The notes under the pieces were generated by a model. That model saw nothing but the letters and a program-made list of their open reading frames with translations, made no database searches and was not told the DNA's origin. From assembly GCA_034670405.1 (NCBI GenBank), contig JAXDDX010000120.1, positions 310,001 to 374,000 on the forward strand: a stretch of DNA of 64,000 bases, in the 5' to 3' direction. Source of the stretch: Hoplostethus atlanticus. Lineage: Eukaryota; Chordata; Actinopteri; Trachichthyiformes; Trachichthyidae. Shown here piece by piece: positions 23,200-33,934 of the stretch (position 1 is the first letter of the stretch; each line of letters starts with the position of its first letter). The position numbers were made by a program, and so were the translations under genes.

Positions 23200-23580
23200 G
23201 TAACCCCCTGAATTTTGTCCACAAAATCCTTTTTCTGCCACGAAATTCATTTTCGTCACACTGAATCCCAAAACACCTAGTTTGATTTCGTCCACGAAAT
23301 GCATATGGGTGCCTAATGTTACCCCGTGGATTTCGTCCACAAAATCCATTTTGTGTCACGAAATCCATTCCGGGATAGACGGCATGCATTTCATCCGGCA
23401 CCAAATCCATTTCGCCGATTTCGTCCGGTACCAAATCAATTTTGTCGATTTCGTCCGCATTTCGTGTGGCAAGAAATTCATTCCATGCAGCACAAAATTA
23501 ATTCCGTAATTTACATGTTGCACGAAATTCATTTTGTGAAACACCGCACACATTTCGTGGACGAAAATGCGTTCTGTGGA
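23200..23580. repeat. Field of degenerate palindromic ACGAAAT/ATTTCGT units
   Basis: About 380 bases are built from variants of CACGAAATTCATTTTGTG: a stem of ACGAAAT or ACAAAAT, a centre of TCC/TTC/TGC, and its complement ATTTCGT or ATTTTGT, often joined by CC or GTCCAC. At least ten half-units occur in both orientations with 15-35 base spacing. The repetitive ORFs on both strands (FVDEIHG-like, IHFVS-like) follow from this and are not genes. No terminal duplication was found. Confidence 0.75.
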
Positions 23581-23905
23581 ATTAAAAGGTTTCCATATAC
23601 ATATGCTTTCACTGACCTATTTTCACTGCCCATTTTCACCCAGTAGATGGTGCATAGGTGCTGCAGAAAGCTCGGCACACTCTTAAAGTGGCATATTATG
23701 GCACTCAATTCACTGAATACTTAAGTAAACTAGAATTTGTAAACTAGAACTACAACAATGCCCATAGGCCACACCCACCAATGACAACCAAACTTTAAAT
23801 CTTGGTTAATGTTGGATCTGAAGCATGTCCACCATGGGAAATTGTGAAATTCCATCAATCACATTAGGAGATACATTTTGGCATTTGGCGTCCCCAATTG
23901 ATCAG

Positions 23906-25617
23906 TTTTTTTTTTTTTTTTTAATACTTTATTTTACATTTTTCAAGACATGAAAAACAGGTAAACATAATACAAAAATACAAATTACAAAACGTATGTA
24001 AATATACCCCCACTCCCCCCTCCAAGGCTCGAAAAAGGAGAGAGAGAGAAAAAAAAAAAAAAAAACACGGGAAACCAGCCAGGGACATTTCATTTAAATT
24101 CAAAAGTAACAAAAATGTTATTGAATACAGTATGACAGTATACACATACAGCTGTGTAAATACTGTGGTTACAACCAGGTAGACAGTACTTTCAATGAAA
24201 GGGAAAGTCTTCGATAAAGGACTCTAGGTTAACGCTTTACACACTTTATATCGGAGCTATTCTAGAGGCAGAAGAGAGAACACCTCCCTTAACCATTCTA
24301 AGAATGATGGGGCTTTATTTGACTTCCAGTTAAAAAGAATAAGTCTGCAAGTTACCAGTGAAGCAAACGCTAGAGTATTTGCCTGCAGAGCATTTACCTT
24401 GCATTTTGGGGGTGGTATACCAAAGATGGCAGTGTGAAAATCAGGGGTTATGGTTTGTTTACAGATATGTGAAAATACATTGAATATTTGTCCCCAGTAG
24501 CTGTTGAGAGAGTGACATACCCAGAACATGTGTCCTACCGAGGCTGGACTGTGGTTGCACCTCCGACAACCAGGGTCTGTGCTGGAAAAGAGTCTGGCAA
24601 GTTTATCCCCCGAGTAATGGAGACGGTGAAGTACTTTAAATTGAATTAGACCATGTCGTATACACAGTGAGGAGGTGTGTATACGAGTTAGACTGTCCCG
24701 CCAAGCATCCTCAGAGAGCACTACTCCCAAATCCTTCTCCCATGCAGTTTTTGTTTTATCCTAGGATATCTGCTTTAATTCCTGTATCAGTGTGTAGATT
24801 GTAGAGACACGTTTCTTCTCAAAGGGATCTAGCTCCAGAATAAAATCTAATTGGTTCCTGGGTGATGGGTGAGGAAATGAGGGAAACACTTTTTTGGCAA
24901 AACTACGGATTTGGGGGTACCTAAAAAAATGTGATCTGGGTATGTTATGGTCTTTAGTAAGTGCTTCAAATGAGGTAAACGTATCGTCTGTAAATAGATC
25001 ACAGAAAAACACCAGTCCATTTCTATGCCAATGTTGAAATGCATTATCCAACACAATGATGGGAAGAATTGATTATTTGCTACTGGAAAAAACCCGCTTG
25101 CATGTCTTAATCCAAAATGCCTCCTAAACTGTAACCATATCCTAAGTGAAGCTTTAACCACCGGGTTTGTTAATTGTGTGTTACGGTTATGTGGTAGTGG
25201 AGAAGTGAGTATCGGTAAAGGGTTGGATAGGAGTTCCAAATGAACCTAGTCTGGGCCCTGTTTATTCTCATATGTAGATGCCCAGTGTAGAAGTTTTACA
25301 ATATTCGCAGCCCAGTAGTAACAGATGAAGTTAGGCAAACCCAATCCCCCTGTCTTCTTGGGGACCTCCAAATACATTTTCTTCATCCTGGGGTTTGAAT
25401 TGTTCCAGATGAACGATGAAATTAACCTGTCTAGTTGTTGAAAAGTTGTCTTGGGTATGAATATGGGAATCATTTGAAAAAGATAGAGAAATCTAGGTAA
25501 TACTGTCATTTTAACTATATTAATGTGGCCCACTAATGAAATTGGTAGTGTTGACCATTTTGTGAAATCTTGTTTTGTTCGTTCTAATACTATTTTAAAG
25601 TTATGATTATATAACTC
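23906..25617 (-). pseudogene. L1/Tx1-type LINE ORF2, C-terminal part with poly(A)
   Basis: This is the 3' half of a minus-strand L1-like element. From 25617 it reads the end of the reverse transcriptase domain (WSTLPISLVGHINIVKMT, PRFLYLFQMIPIFIPK, GGLGLPNFICYYWAANIVKL). The usual L1 C-terminal region follows, with HTSSLCIRHGLIQFKVLHRL and a Cys/His motif, CRRCNHSPASVGHMFWVC. Frames shift near 25240, 25050 and 24740. The 3' end has AATAAAG followed by a 17-base poly(A) (poly-T at 23906-23922). The upstream part resumes at 38704 after the Gypsy insertion: the codons on either side of that insertion are contiguous in the family order (LGIKVPHTMRE, then ELYNHNFK). Confidence 0.85.
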
Positions 25618-26023
25618 TGTGACGACTCACCTGCTTTGCTCTCCTTGTTATTGGCTCTGTTGCAGAGGGCTGTCAGGGAGTGATAGGAGGAGTCGTTAGT
25701 GCTCATGGAATACACCTGTGCAGCTCTCAGTGCTAGGGCATAAAGCTGGCTGTCCTAACACTCTCTTGCCCCTCCCCTCCTCTACTCTCCCCTCCTCTCC
25801 TCTCCTCTCCTCTCAACAGGCATCCACTTTGGTTTGGCATATGGTTTTGGTTCTTTTGTTTTACATCAGACAACACCCCCACACCACACTTTCTCTCAGC
25901 CACTTTCACTCATCCCATTTCCTTATTTGATATAGTTTATTATCCTTAGTTGTAAATAATCTTTTTTGGCATTTAAAGTTCTGCGTGGTCTCCCATCTTT
26001 GTCACACACGAGCCAGTCTGACA
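25618..26023 (+). mobile_element. 5' LTR of the Gmr1-like Gypsy element
   Basis: It begins TGTGACGACTCACCTGC and ends CAGTCTGACA, and is followed within four bases by a primer-binding-site-like sequence. Most of it matches the 3' LTR at 38240-38703 (for example TTATTGGCTCTGTTGCAGAG and GGCATTTAAAGTTCTGCGTG). The left flank is L1 sequence ending ACTC. The right side of the 3' LTR can be read as ACTCCCTCAT, also L1, consistent with a 4-bp duplication. Confidence 0.85.
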
Positions 26024-26026
26024 AAA

Positions 26027-26038
26027 TGGGGGCTCGTC
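26027..26038 (+). other. Primer binding site remnant (tRNA-Pro type)
   Basis: TGGGGGCTCGTC begins four bases after the LTR. This matches the first 12 bases of the classic tRNA-Pro primer binding site; the match ends at ACTTTTT, so the site is decayed. The following leader (26040-26680) contains no gene. Confidence 0.6.
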
Positions 26039-26682
26039 ACTTTTTAGTTACATCTTTTCTTGACTGGTAGTTGAGCATAGGGTAACGTAAGTACAACTTT
26101 AGCTCAGCTTGGGATAAGGCGTAGTATGTCTGGTCTCCTTGGTAATTCATGGTAGGTTGTTGGCCATGTGGGGGATGACAGTACATTGCCAGTTGGTTTA
26201 GTTGTTGAAGGTGGTGGTAGTTGTAGTACCATGTGGTAGGCAACTATTTGTTTGGAAATTCTTCTGGGAGAATCACGCAATAGCGTGACAAAATGTGGCA
26301 ATAGCTTGGTTGGGCTTAGTTTTCTTGGTTTTGGAGCTATATCCCCTTGTAGGTTTAAAGCGGCTGGTTTCCTTATGGGACTGGTCGGTTAACTTTTGTA
26401 GTGTGGCGGAGACCGTGGGTAGAGCAATTGTCTCGGGAACACATCCGTGGCTCCGGGTAGGCTGCCAGGTTTGTGGTTCCTGTCCCGCACCAGTGGGCTG
26501 CAGTGTATAAATACCCCCTACCAGTACCTGCACAAAGACCAGGGTTGAGTTTAGGTGAACTATTTAGATTAGGGCTGGGGATGCTCTGTTTATTTTTGTG
26601 TGCTATTGTTTCCCCTGGTTGTTGCATGCAGTGGCTCTGGGATTTGTCTGCTTGTATGTGTTAGCTATTTGATGAGAGAAAC

Positions 26683-27145
26683 ATGCCTTCAGCTGTAGAT
26701 GAGTTTATTCAGACCCCATCTGAGGGGTTATTGGAGCAATGCACTAAAGAGCAGTTGTTAAAACTTGCAGAGCATTATGAAGTTGAAATTAGTGACAAGC
26801 AATTGAAGGATAAAATAAAGGTTTTCTTGAAAAGTAAGCTGTTGGAGGAAAACGTTTTGACTGTTAAGGAAGCTGTTCAGTATGCTACTAGCCTAATTGG
26901 TGTTCCTGCAGTGGGGTTGAGTTTTGAGCAGCAAAAAGAGCTGTTAATGTTGTAGTTAGAACATAATAAACAAAAATAACTTTAATTGGAGAAAATAAAG
27001 TGTCGGAAAGAAGTGGAGTTGGAACATATGAAACAACAAACTGACTTGCAACAGAATAGACTAAGTCTAATTAAGGACGGTAAGCTTGTAGATGTCTTTT
27101 GATGAAGGTTCTGTTTTTTGATCTGATAATGCCCCTAGCTCTGAC
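26683..27145 (+). pseudogene. gag: Gypsy (Gmr1-like) gag, N-terminal part
   Basis: An ATG at 26683 opens a 90-codon frame beginning MPSAVDEFIQTPSEGLLEQC, with QLLKLAEHYEVEI and LKDKIKVFLKSKLLEE. This is the N-terminus of gag in a large fish Gypsy group. After a stop at 26953 the homologous reading continues as a helical, Lys/Glu-rich stretch (KIKCRKEVELEHMKQQTDLQ, then NRLSLIKDGKL) with further stops. The frame is cut by a hAT-type relic at 27146. The capsid remainder, zinc knuckle and protease are absent. Confidence 0.7.
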
Positions 27146-27608
27146 TAGTGATGGCCGAGTCGCGAATCGTTCAAAAGAACCGAATCAGTTGAGTGAGTTG
27201 ATTTGACTCGCACATGCGGTTATAGCAGCGCCAGAAAAAAATAATTTATTTTAAAAAATCACCAGTTCATTTATCAAACAACATCTTAAACATTACAAAA
27301 ACTGTTGTCAATGTATATAGAATGTAATACATCGCTACATTACATTGGCCTTTTTCACAATCCAATATGGCTCCTTGATCTCTCGTTCATCGGATGTGAA
27401 CCGCTGATCCGAGTGAGCAGAAGGGCTGACTGAACCGTGTGATCGGACGGACCGACTGAGCGGTTTGCAAACTCGTTCATCAGACCGATGATCCGAGTGT
27501 GATCGGAAGGACCGACTGAGCGGTTTCGCGACTCGATCGAGCAGATGAACGAGGGAGACTGAGCGGTTCACGAACCGAGAGAGCAGATGAACGAGACCGC
27601 TCAGTCTC
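27146..27608. mobile_element. hAT-like relic related to 11686-12683
   Basis: It starts TAGTGATGGCCGAGTCGCG. From about 27270 it carries the same arm as the 11.7-kb element (ACTGTTGTCAATGTATATAG, ATATGGCTCCTTGATC), then GATCCGAGTG/GACTGAGCGGTT repeat units. It ends where integrase codons begin at 27609. The right terminus is missing, so it marks a deletion joining gag to integrase. Confidence 0.6.
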
Positions 27609-27633
27609 TCCACTCCGTACCATTACAACCAGG

Positions 27634-29085
<1,452 letters not shown>

Positions 29086-29774
29086 CCAGGTCTGTTGTTA
29101 AGGCATTATCTCAGTTCATCTCCATATTTGGAATTCCCAGGGTCATTCAGAATGATCAGGGATCCAATTTCACCTCTAAAATGTTTGCTCAGGTTTTGAA
29201 GCAGCTCAGCATAAAACACAACCAGGCCACAGCATATCATGCACAGAGCCAAGGTGCTCTGGAGCGCTTCCATCAAACCTTGAAATCCTTGCTGAGGTCT
29301 TATTGTACAGAGTGGGACCGTGACTGGGAGGAGGGCTTACCCTGGTTGCTGTTGGCGGCCAGAGAGGTGGTACAAGAGAGCACTGGTTTTAGCCCTAATA
29401 GACAGTTTAGCCCGGGTGATCAAGTTCTGGTTCTGTTACCCCTGGTTGGTTCACCTTTCCAGGCTAAGTTTATGGGTCCTTTTACTGTTGTGCGTAAGGT
29501 CTCTGAGTTAAACTACGTAATTGCCACTCCTAATCGTATGAGGTCAACAAGGCTATGTCATCTTAACCTGTTGAAGCCTTACTATGCTCGGACATCTGAA
29601 TCTGGTGAGCCGCAGGCTGAAGAGCTCTCTCAGAAGGTTAGGCCTGCACTTGTGGCAAACATGGAGGTGTTGTGCTCCTTGGCTTCTCATGCACTTGTAG
29701 AGTGTGGGGAGGAGGGGAGTGCATCACCTGATGACTGTGTTGCAGGGTTGTATGAAAAACTCGGAAACCCTTAG
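29086..29774 (+). pseudogene. pol: Gypsy (Gmr1-like) integrase, core C-terminal half
   Basis: Reading from PLRTITT at 27609 across the TIR element, then RSVVKALSQFISIFGIPR, the frame gives the second catalytic Asp (NDQGSNF) and the catalytic Glu in SQGALERFHQTLKSLL, followed by GLPWLLLAAREVVQESTGFS. A deletion then joins to a GPF/Y-type C-terminal module (AKFMGPFTVVRKVSELNYVI, then LCHLNLLKPYY). The frame ends with TAG at 29772. The integrase lies upstream of reverse transcriptase, the reverse of usual Ty3/Gypsy order and matching Gmr1-type elements. The N-terminal HHCC region and first Asp are missing. Confidence 0.8.
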
Positions 29775-30362
29775 CAACTTGCATAATTTAGTCGGCCATT
29801 TGATGATTTCAAACGGGTGGAATTAGTTAACCTTATCAAGAGTTATCCTTGTTTGTTTTCAGATACTCCTTCTCATACACATCTTATAGAACACGATGTT
29901 GGAGATGCAGAACCCATTAGGCAACGATTTTATCGTGTGTCAGCTGACAAACATAAACATCTGGATGCAGAGGTTAAGTACATGCTGGAGAATGATATTG
30001 CTGAACCTTGCTGTTCCAGTTGGGCTTCTCCGTGTCTTCTTGTAAAGAAGCCAGATCTTACTGACGGGCCTTGTACAGACTATCGTAAAGTCAATCATAT
30101 AAGAAAGTGATTCTTACCCATTGCCTCGAATGGAGGATCGTGGATGCGATGGATTGCGTGGATCAAGTATGTTCTGCAAAGTATGTGAGTAAATTTGATC
30201 TGCTTATGGGTTACTGGCAAGTCCCTCTGTCGGCACGTGCTCGAGAAGTGTGTGCATTTATTACACCTTCAGGACTGTATTCTTATACAGTTATGCCTTT
30301 TGGTCTGCGCAATGCACTGGCAACATTTCAGCGTCTGATGAACCGTGTGGTTTCTGGGCTGG

Positions 30363-31136
30363 TGTCGGAGGAAGAAGTCCAAGTCTCAGGCCAGTGATGA
30401 TGACCGGACCCCCACGCCAACACTTAATACTTCTTCACGATTCTGTAGATTCTGTAGTTACTGGAGTCTCAAACAGGTTCAAAGAAGTCACTGGAGATGA
30501 TCAGAGTTCGTTGTAATAGAGCTTTATTCCATAACAGAGACAAAACCCGAGTTGGTCCCGGAACCAGACTGACGTACAACTGTCTGTGCATGCTCTTATA
30601 AACCCTAAAAACTGGGTGGAGAATACTGATTTCTACGCCCATTTTTCATTAATTTTAGCTTTGTCAGCAAGAAAATAATGGTGCCGAACACCAAATTTGG
30701 TCCTATCGGGGGGGTCTTTGTGGGCATGTAGGCGGTCTCGTCTTCCCGTTTTACACCATTACATAGCCGTTAACTGGGAATTTTAGGGACTTTCCATTTT
30801 ACCATTACGTTATGGCCACCTGGACTTCTCTTGTCTGCGCATGCCCCACCTGCGTTTTTTTTAAGGCCTCTGCCGCCTGACCTTGGACACCCTTAGTGCA
30901 GAAGGGCCTCAGACTGTATTTTTTAAAAACCTTTATGATTACTGTAGGGAAACCGTTAGACTATGTTTTTGAAGCTTTATTGAAACTTTATGATTACTTT
31001 ATGATCTTTTAGGTTACATGCTTAATCAAACATATTCTATATTTATGTAGATTTATCATAACACACACACACTCTAGATTATATTGCTTATTGTAAAGCA
31101 TATCATTGTTTAGTACAAAGTATATTATTCACAACA
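30363..31136 (-). mobile_element. Solo LTR, family F1, copy B (774 bp)
   Basis: Inverse orientation to copies A and C. It ends ATTCACAACA on the plus strand (TGTTGTGAAT at its 5' end) and starts TGTCGGAGGAAG. The flanks repeat CTGG (30359-30362 and 31137-31140). It splits the Gypsy reverse transcriptase between NRVVSGL and the VYLDD box. The polyadenylation signal and TATA box appear on the minus strand near 30522 and 30600. Confidence 0.9.
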
Positions 31137-31205
31137 CTGGCTGGTTGTGCAGTTTATCTAGATGACGTGGTCATTTACAGTGATACATGGGATGATCATG
31201 TCCAG

Positions 31206-31604
31206 TGGGGGTCAGCCCTATGTTCCCTCAGCCCCTATGAATTTTTTTCCCATCCAAATTAGGCCCTATGTTCCCTCAGCCCCATGTTCCCTCAGCATCA
31301 GAGCTGGCCCTTCCATAATGCGCTGTTTGGGGTCCCCCGAAGGGCCCCCACCCCACACACACATTTATTTATTTATTTTTAAACAGTTCCAGTTTTAGTT
31401 TTAGTTTTAAACACTTCCTTGGCCCGTGTTAAAATCTGTCTATAACTTTGAGATATCGCGCTAACAATATCCGATAACCAACAGACAGACAGAAAAACAA
31501 ACAAACAGACAGGGGTGAAAACATTACCTCATTGGCGGAGGTACTGATCTGAGGGAACATAGGGCAGAGGGAACATAGGGCTGAGGGAACATAGACACGC
31601 TCCC
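31206..31604. mobile_element. 399-bp element built of CCCTATGTTCCCTCAG repeats
   Basis: It is inserted in the Gypsy reverse transcriptase with a 6-bp duplication GTCCAG (31200-31205 and 31605-31610). Removing it rejoins DDHVQ to RIRAFFDKL. The left 120 bases have four variants of CCCTATGTTCCCTCAG, and the right 60 bases have three in inverted orientation. The termini are roughly TGGGGGTCAG and its degenerate complement. I do not recognise the superfamily. Confidence 0.72.
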
Positions 31605-32022
31605 GTCCAGCGGATACGGGCTTTCTTTGATAAGTTGAAATGGGCACGCTTAACTGTAAATCTAGCGAAATGTGAATTTGCCAAAGCAACAGTGACTTAC
31701 CTGGGAAAGGTGATTGGTCAGGGTGAGGTGTGTCCAGTGCAGGCTAAGGTCAGTGCTATTGAAAACTACCCAACTCCCATCACCTGGTGGGTCAGGGTTA
31801 GTGTTAGGGTTACTACCGCAGCTGGTTAAAAATGTTTGCATCAGTAGTGGCTCCCTTGACTGATCTGCTGAAGGCCCAAGTGAAGTATATTTGGTCCTCT
31901 AAATGTCAGAGAGCACTTGACAACATAAAAGCGCCCCTGTGTTGTGCCCCGGTGTTGGCTGCCCCAAAATTAGATCAACCTTGTAAGCTCGAAGTGGATG
32001 CAAGTAATGTGGGGGCAGGAGC

Positions 32023-32801
32023 TGTTGTAAATAATTATAGTTAAGGTATATTATGCCTTGTATTAAGCAATATCATTAATATGTTAAGTCTGCATAAATA
32101 TAAAGATTGTGTTTGATTAAGCATGTAACCTGAAGATCATAAAGTAATCATAAAGTTTCAAAAAATACAGTCTAAAGCTTCCCCACAGTAATCACAAAGT
32201 TTAAAAAAAAATACAGTCTAAAGCTTTCTCACAATAAGGGTGTCCAAGGACGAGCTGGACAGGCCCCGTGATGAAAAGCACCTGCAATGGCGTAAGGGAA
32301 AGTACCTAGAAAAAGGACAGGCTGGGCATGCGCAGACCGGAGAGGCCCAGATGGCCATTACGTAATGGTGAATGGGAAAGTCCCTAAAACCCCGGGTTTT
32401 CTTATGTAACGGTTACATAATGGAATAAAACGAGACCGCCTACATGCCCGCAAAGACCCCCCCATATGACCAAATTCGGGCGTTAGGACACCATTATTTC
32501 CGGGCAAAACAAAGCTAAATTTGGGGAAAACGGGGCGTAGAAGTCAGTATTCTCCACCCAGTTCTTGGGCTATATAAGATCATGCACAGACAATTGTACT
32601 TCAGTCTGGTTCCGGAACCACCTCGGGTTTTGTCTCTGTTGAAGAATAAAACTCTATGCATCGAACTCTGATCATCTCCAGTGAATTCTTTGAACCTGTT
32701 GTGAGACTCCAGTAACGACTGAATTGTGAAGAAGATTAAGTGTTGGCGAGGAGGTGCTGTCTTTATCACTGGCCCTGACCTGGACTCTTCCTCCCCCGAC
32801 A
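32023..32801 (+). mobile_element. Solo LTR, family F1, copy C (779 bp)
   Basis: It starts TGTTGTAAATAATTATAG and ends CTCCCCCGACA, with the exact 4-bp duplication GAGC (32019-32022 and 32802-32805). It splits the RNase H frame directly after VGAGA. TATATAAGATC at about 32570 and AATAAAACTC at about 32644 show plus orientation. It is only 886 bases from copy B. Confidence 0.9.
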
Positions 32802-33145
32802 GAGCCATGCAGACAGATGACCAGGGGGTAGATAGACCTGTCAGTTTCTTCTTGAAGTTCAAGCCTTATCAGTTCCATTACTCAGTTGTTGAAAAAGAGG
32901 ATCCCGCATTAATTTGGGCCCTCCAACATTTTGATGTGTACATTTGTTCAGGCCTGGCTCCCTTGGTGGTTTATACGGATCACAATCCGCTTACCTTTTT
33001 GCAGTCTTTACAAAATCCAAATCAACGACTGATGCGTTGGGCTTTGTTCTTAGAACCATATCACTTAGATATTCGCCATATTAAGGGCACCGAGACTGTA
33101 ATTGCGGACGCACTGTCCTGTGCAACCTTACCTTATACTGATTAG

Positions 33146-33265
33146 CCTGCTGTCTTGTCTTTGTGCTCTCCTTTGGTCTGGTTTCTCTGTCCATTCTCTT
33201 AAATTGCTTTTAAGGTACCGAGGTTGCTGAGATTGGAGAGGTGGATTGGAGGGATTGCAGAAAAA
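33146..33265 (+). other. Gypsy 3' untranslated segment
   Basis: A non-coding run between the RNase H stop and the inserted L2 LINE. It includes purine-rich GAGATTGGAGAGGTGGATTG, which could have served as a polypurine tract, but the 3' LTR does not follow it directly because of the LINE and another insertion. Confidence 0.45.
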
Positions 33266-33934
33266 TCAAATCAAATCACATTTATTTGTATAGCCCTTAA
33301 TCACCGTTACAGTCTCTAAGGGCTTCACAGTGCCCAACATGTGAAAATAATAAATGGTTAGTACACGACATCCCCCAGCCTTAGACCCTCACAGAGGACA
33401 AGGAAAAACTCCCACAAACCCTCACTGGGAAAATTGGGAGAAACCTTGGGAGGGGCTACTCAGAGAGGGATCCCCCTACCAGGACGGTTGGGCGTGCAAT
33501 AGATGCCGAGTTTGGGCAAGCAGCGTATACACAATATATGAAAGTTTATTTTGGTGGGACATCCAGATCTGATGGGGCGGCATCACAGCAACGGCAACTC
33601 AGTCAGCGTCATCATAGGACTAGGGGACCATGCAGGCGCCAACACTGCCCAGATAGGAGAACGCAACGTCCGCTCAGTCAGCATCGTCCTAGGAGGCGGG
33701 ACCAACCAGACGCCAACTCTGCCAGGCTGCAGCCTGGAACAGATAGGAGACTCACCCACACACACCCATACACACACTCTCACTCACACAGACATGACCA
33801 GCGTCAGTGGACAGGAGCAGGTAGACCAGGAGAATAGGACATGTAGGCAGGATGCTAGTATCCATCGGCAGGACCCTGATCTAGGATGAGCTAACTGGTC
33901 TAGCCTTACTCTGAGAAGAGACTGAGCCACTCCC
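33266..33934 (-). other. L2-type LINE 3' untranslated region
   Basis: It follows the stop codon of the minus-strand reverse transcriptase frame and ends in tandem TTTGA units (AATCAAATCAAATC on the plus strand), the short-repeat tail typical of L2-like LINEs. The first 300 bases recur at 21183-21490. CA-rich microsatellite sequence lies at 33755-33795. Confidence 0.75.

Larger units (their letters stand above)
29817..33143 (+). pseudogene. pol: Gypsy (Gmr1-like) reverse transcriptase and RNase H, interrupted
   Basis: In the plus strand the pieces run in family order. They are an entry region (IEHDVGDAEPIRQRFYRVSA), SSWASPCLLVKKPD, CTDYRKVN (catalytic-domain start, followed by a frameshift near 30105), SKFDLLMGYWQVPLS, MPFGLRNALATFQRLMNRVV, and the catalytic box as AVYLDDVVIYSD at 31150. 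FFDKLKWARLTVNLAKCEFA and VTYLGKVIGQG follow at 31620-31720, then the RNase H start (LEVDASNVGAGA), SVVEKEDPALIWALQHFDVY, YTDHNPLTFL and ADALS, with a stop at 33141. Solo LTRs interrupt it at 30363 and 32023, a TIR element at 31206, and a short deletion lies near 31790-31830. The YLDD and TDH residues are intact but the gene is dead. Confidence 0.85.

Noticed and set aside
23200..23580. CRISPR-like array
   Set aside because: The units are degenerate, occur in both orientations and lack constant repeats with unique spacers; the genome is eukaryotic.
30363..32801. F1 copies B and C as the two LTRs of one provirus
   Set aside because: They are in opposite orientation, have different target duplications (CTGG and GAGC), and the DNA between them is Gypsy pol of the host element.
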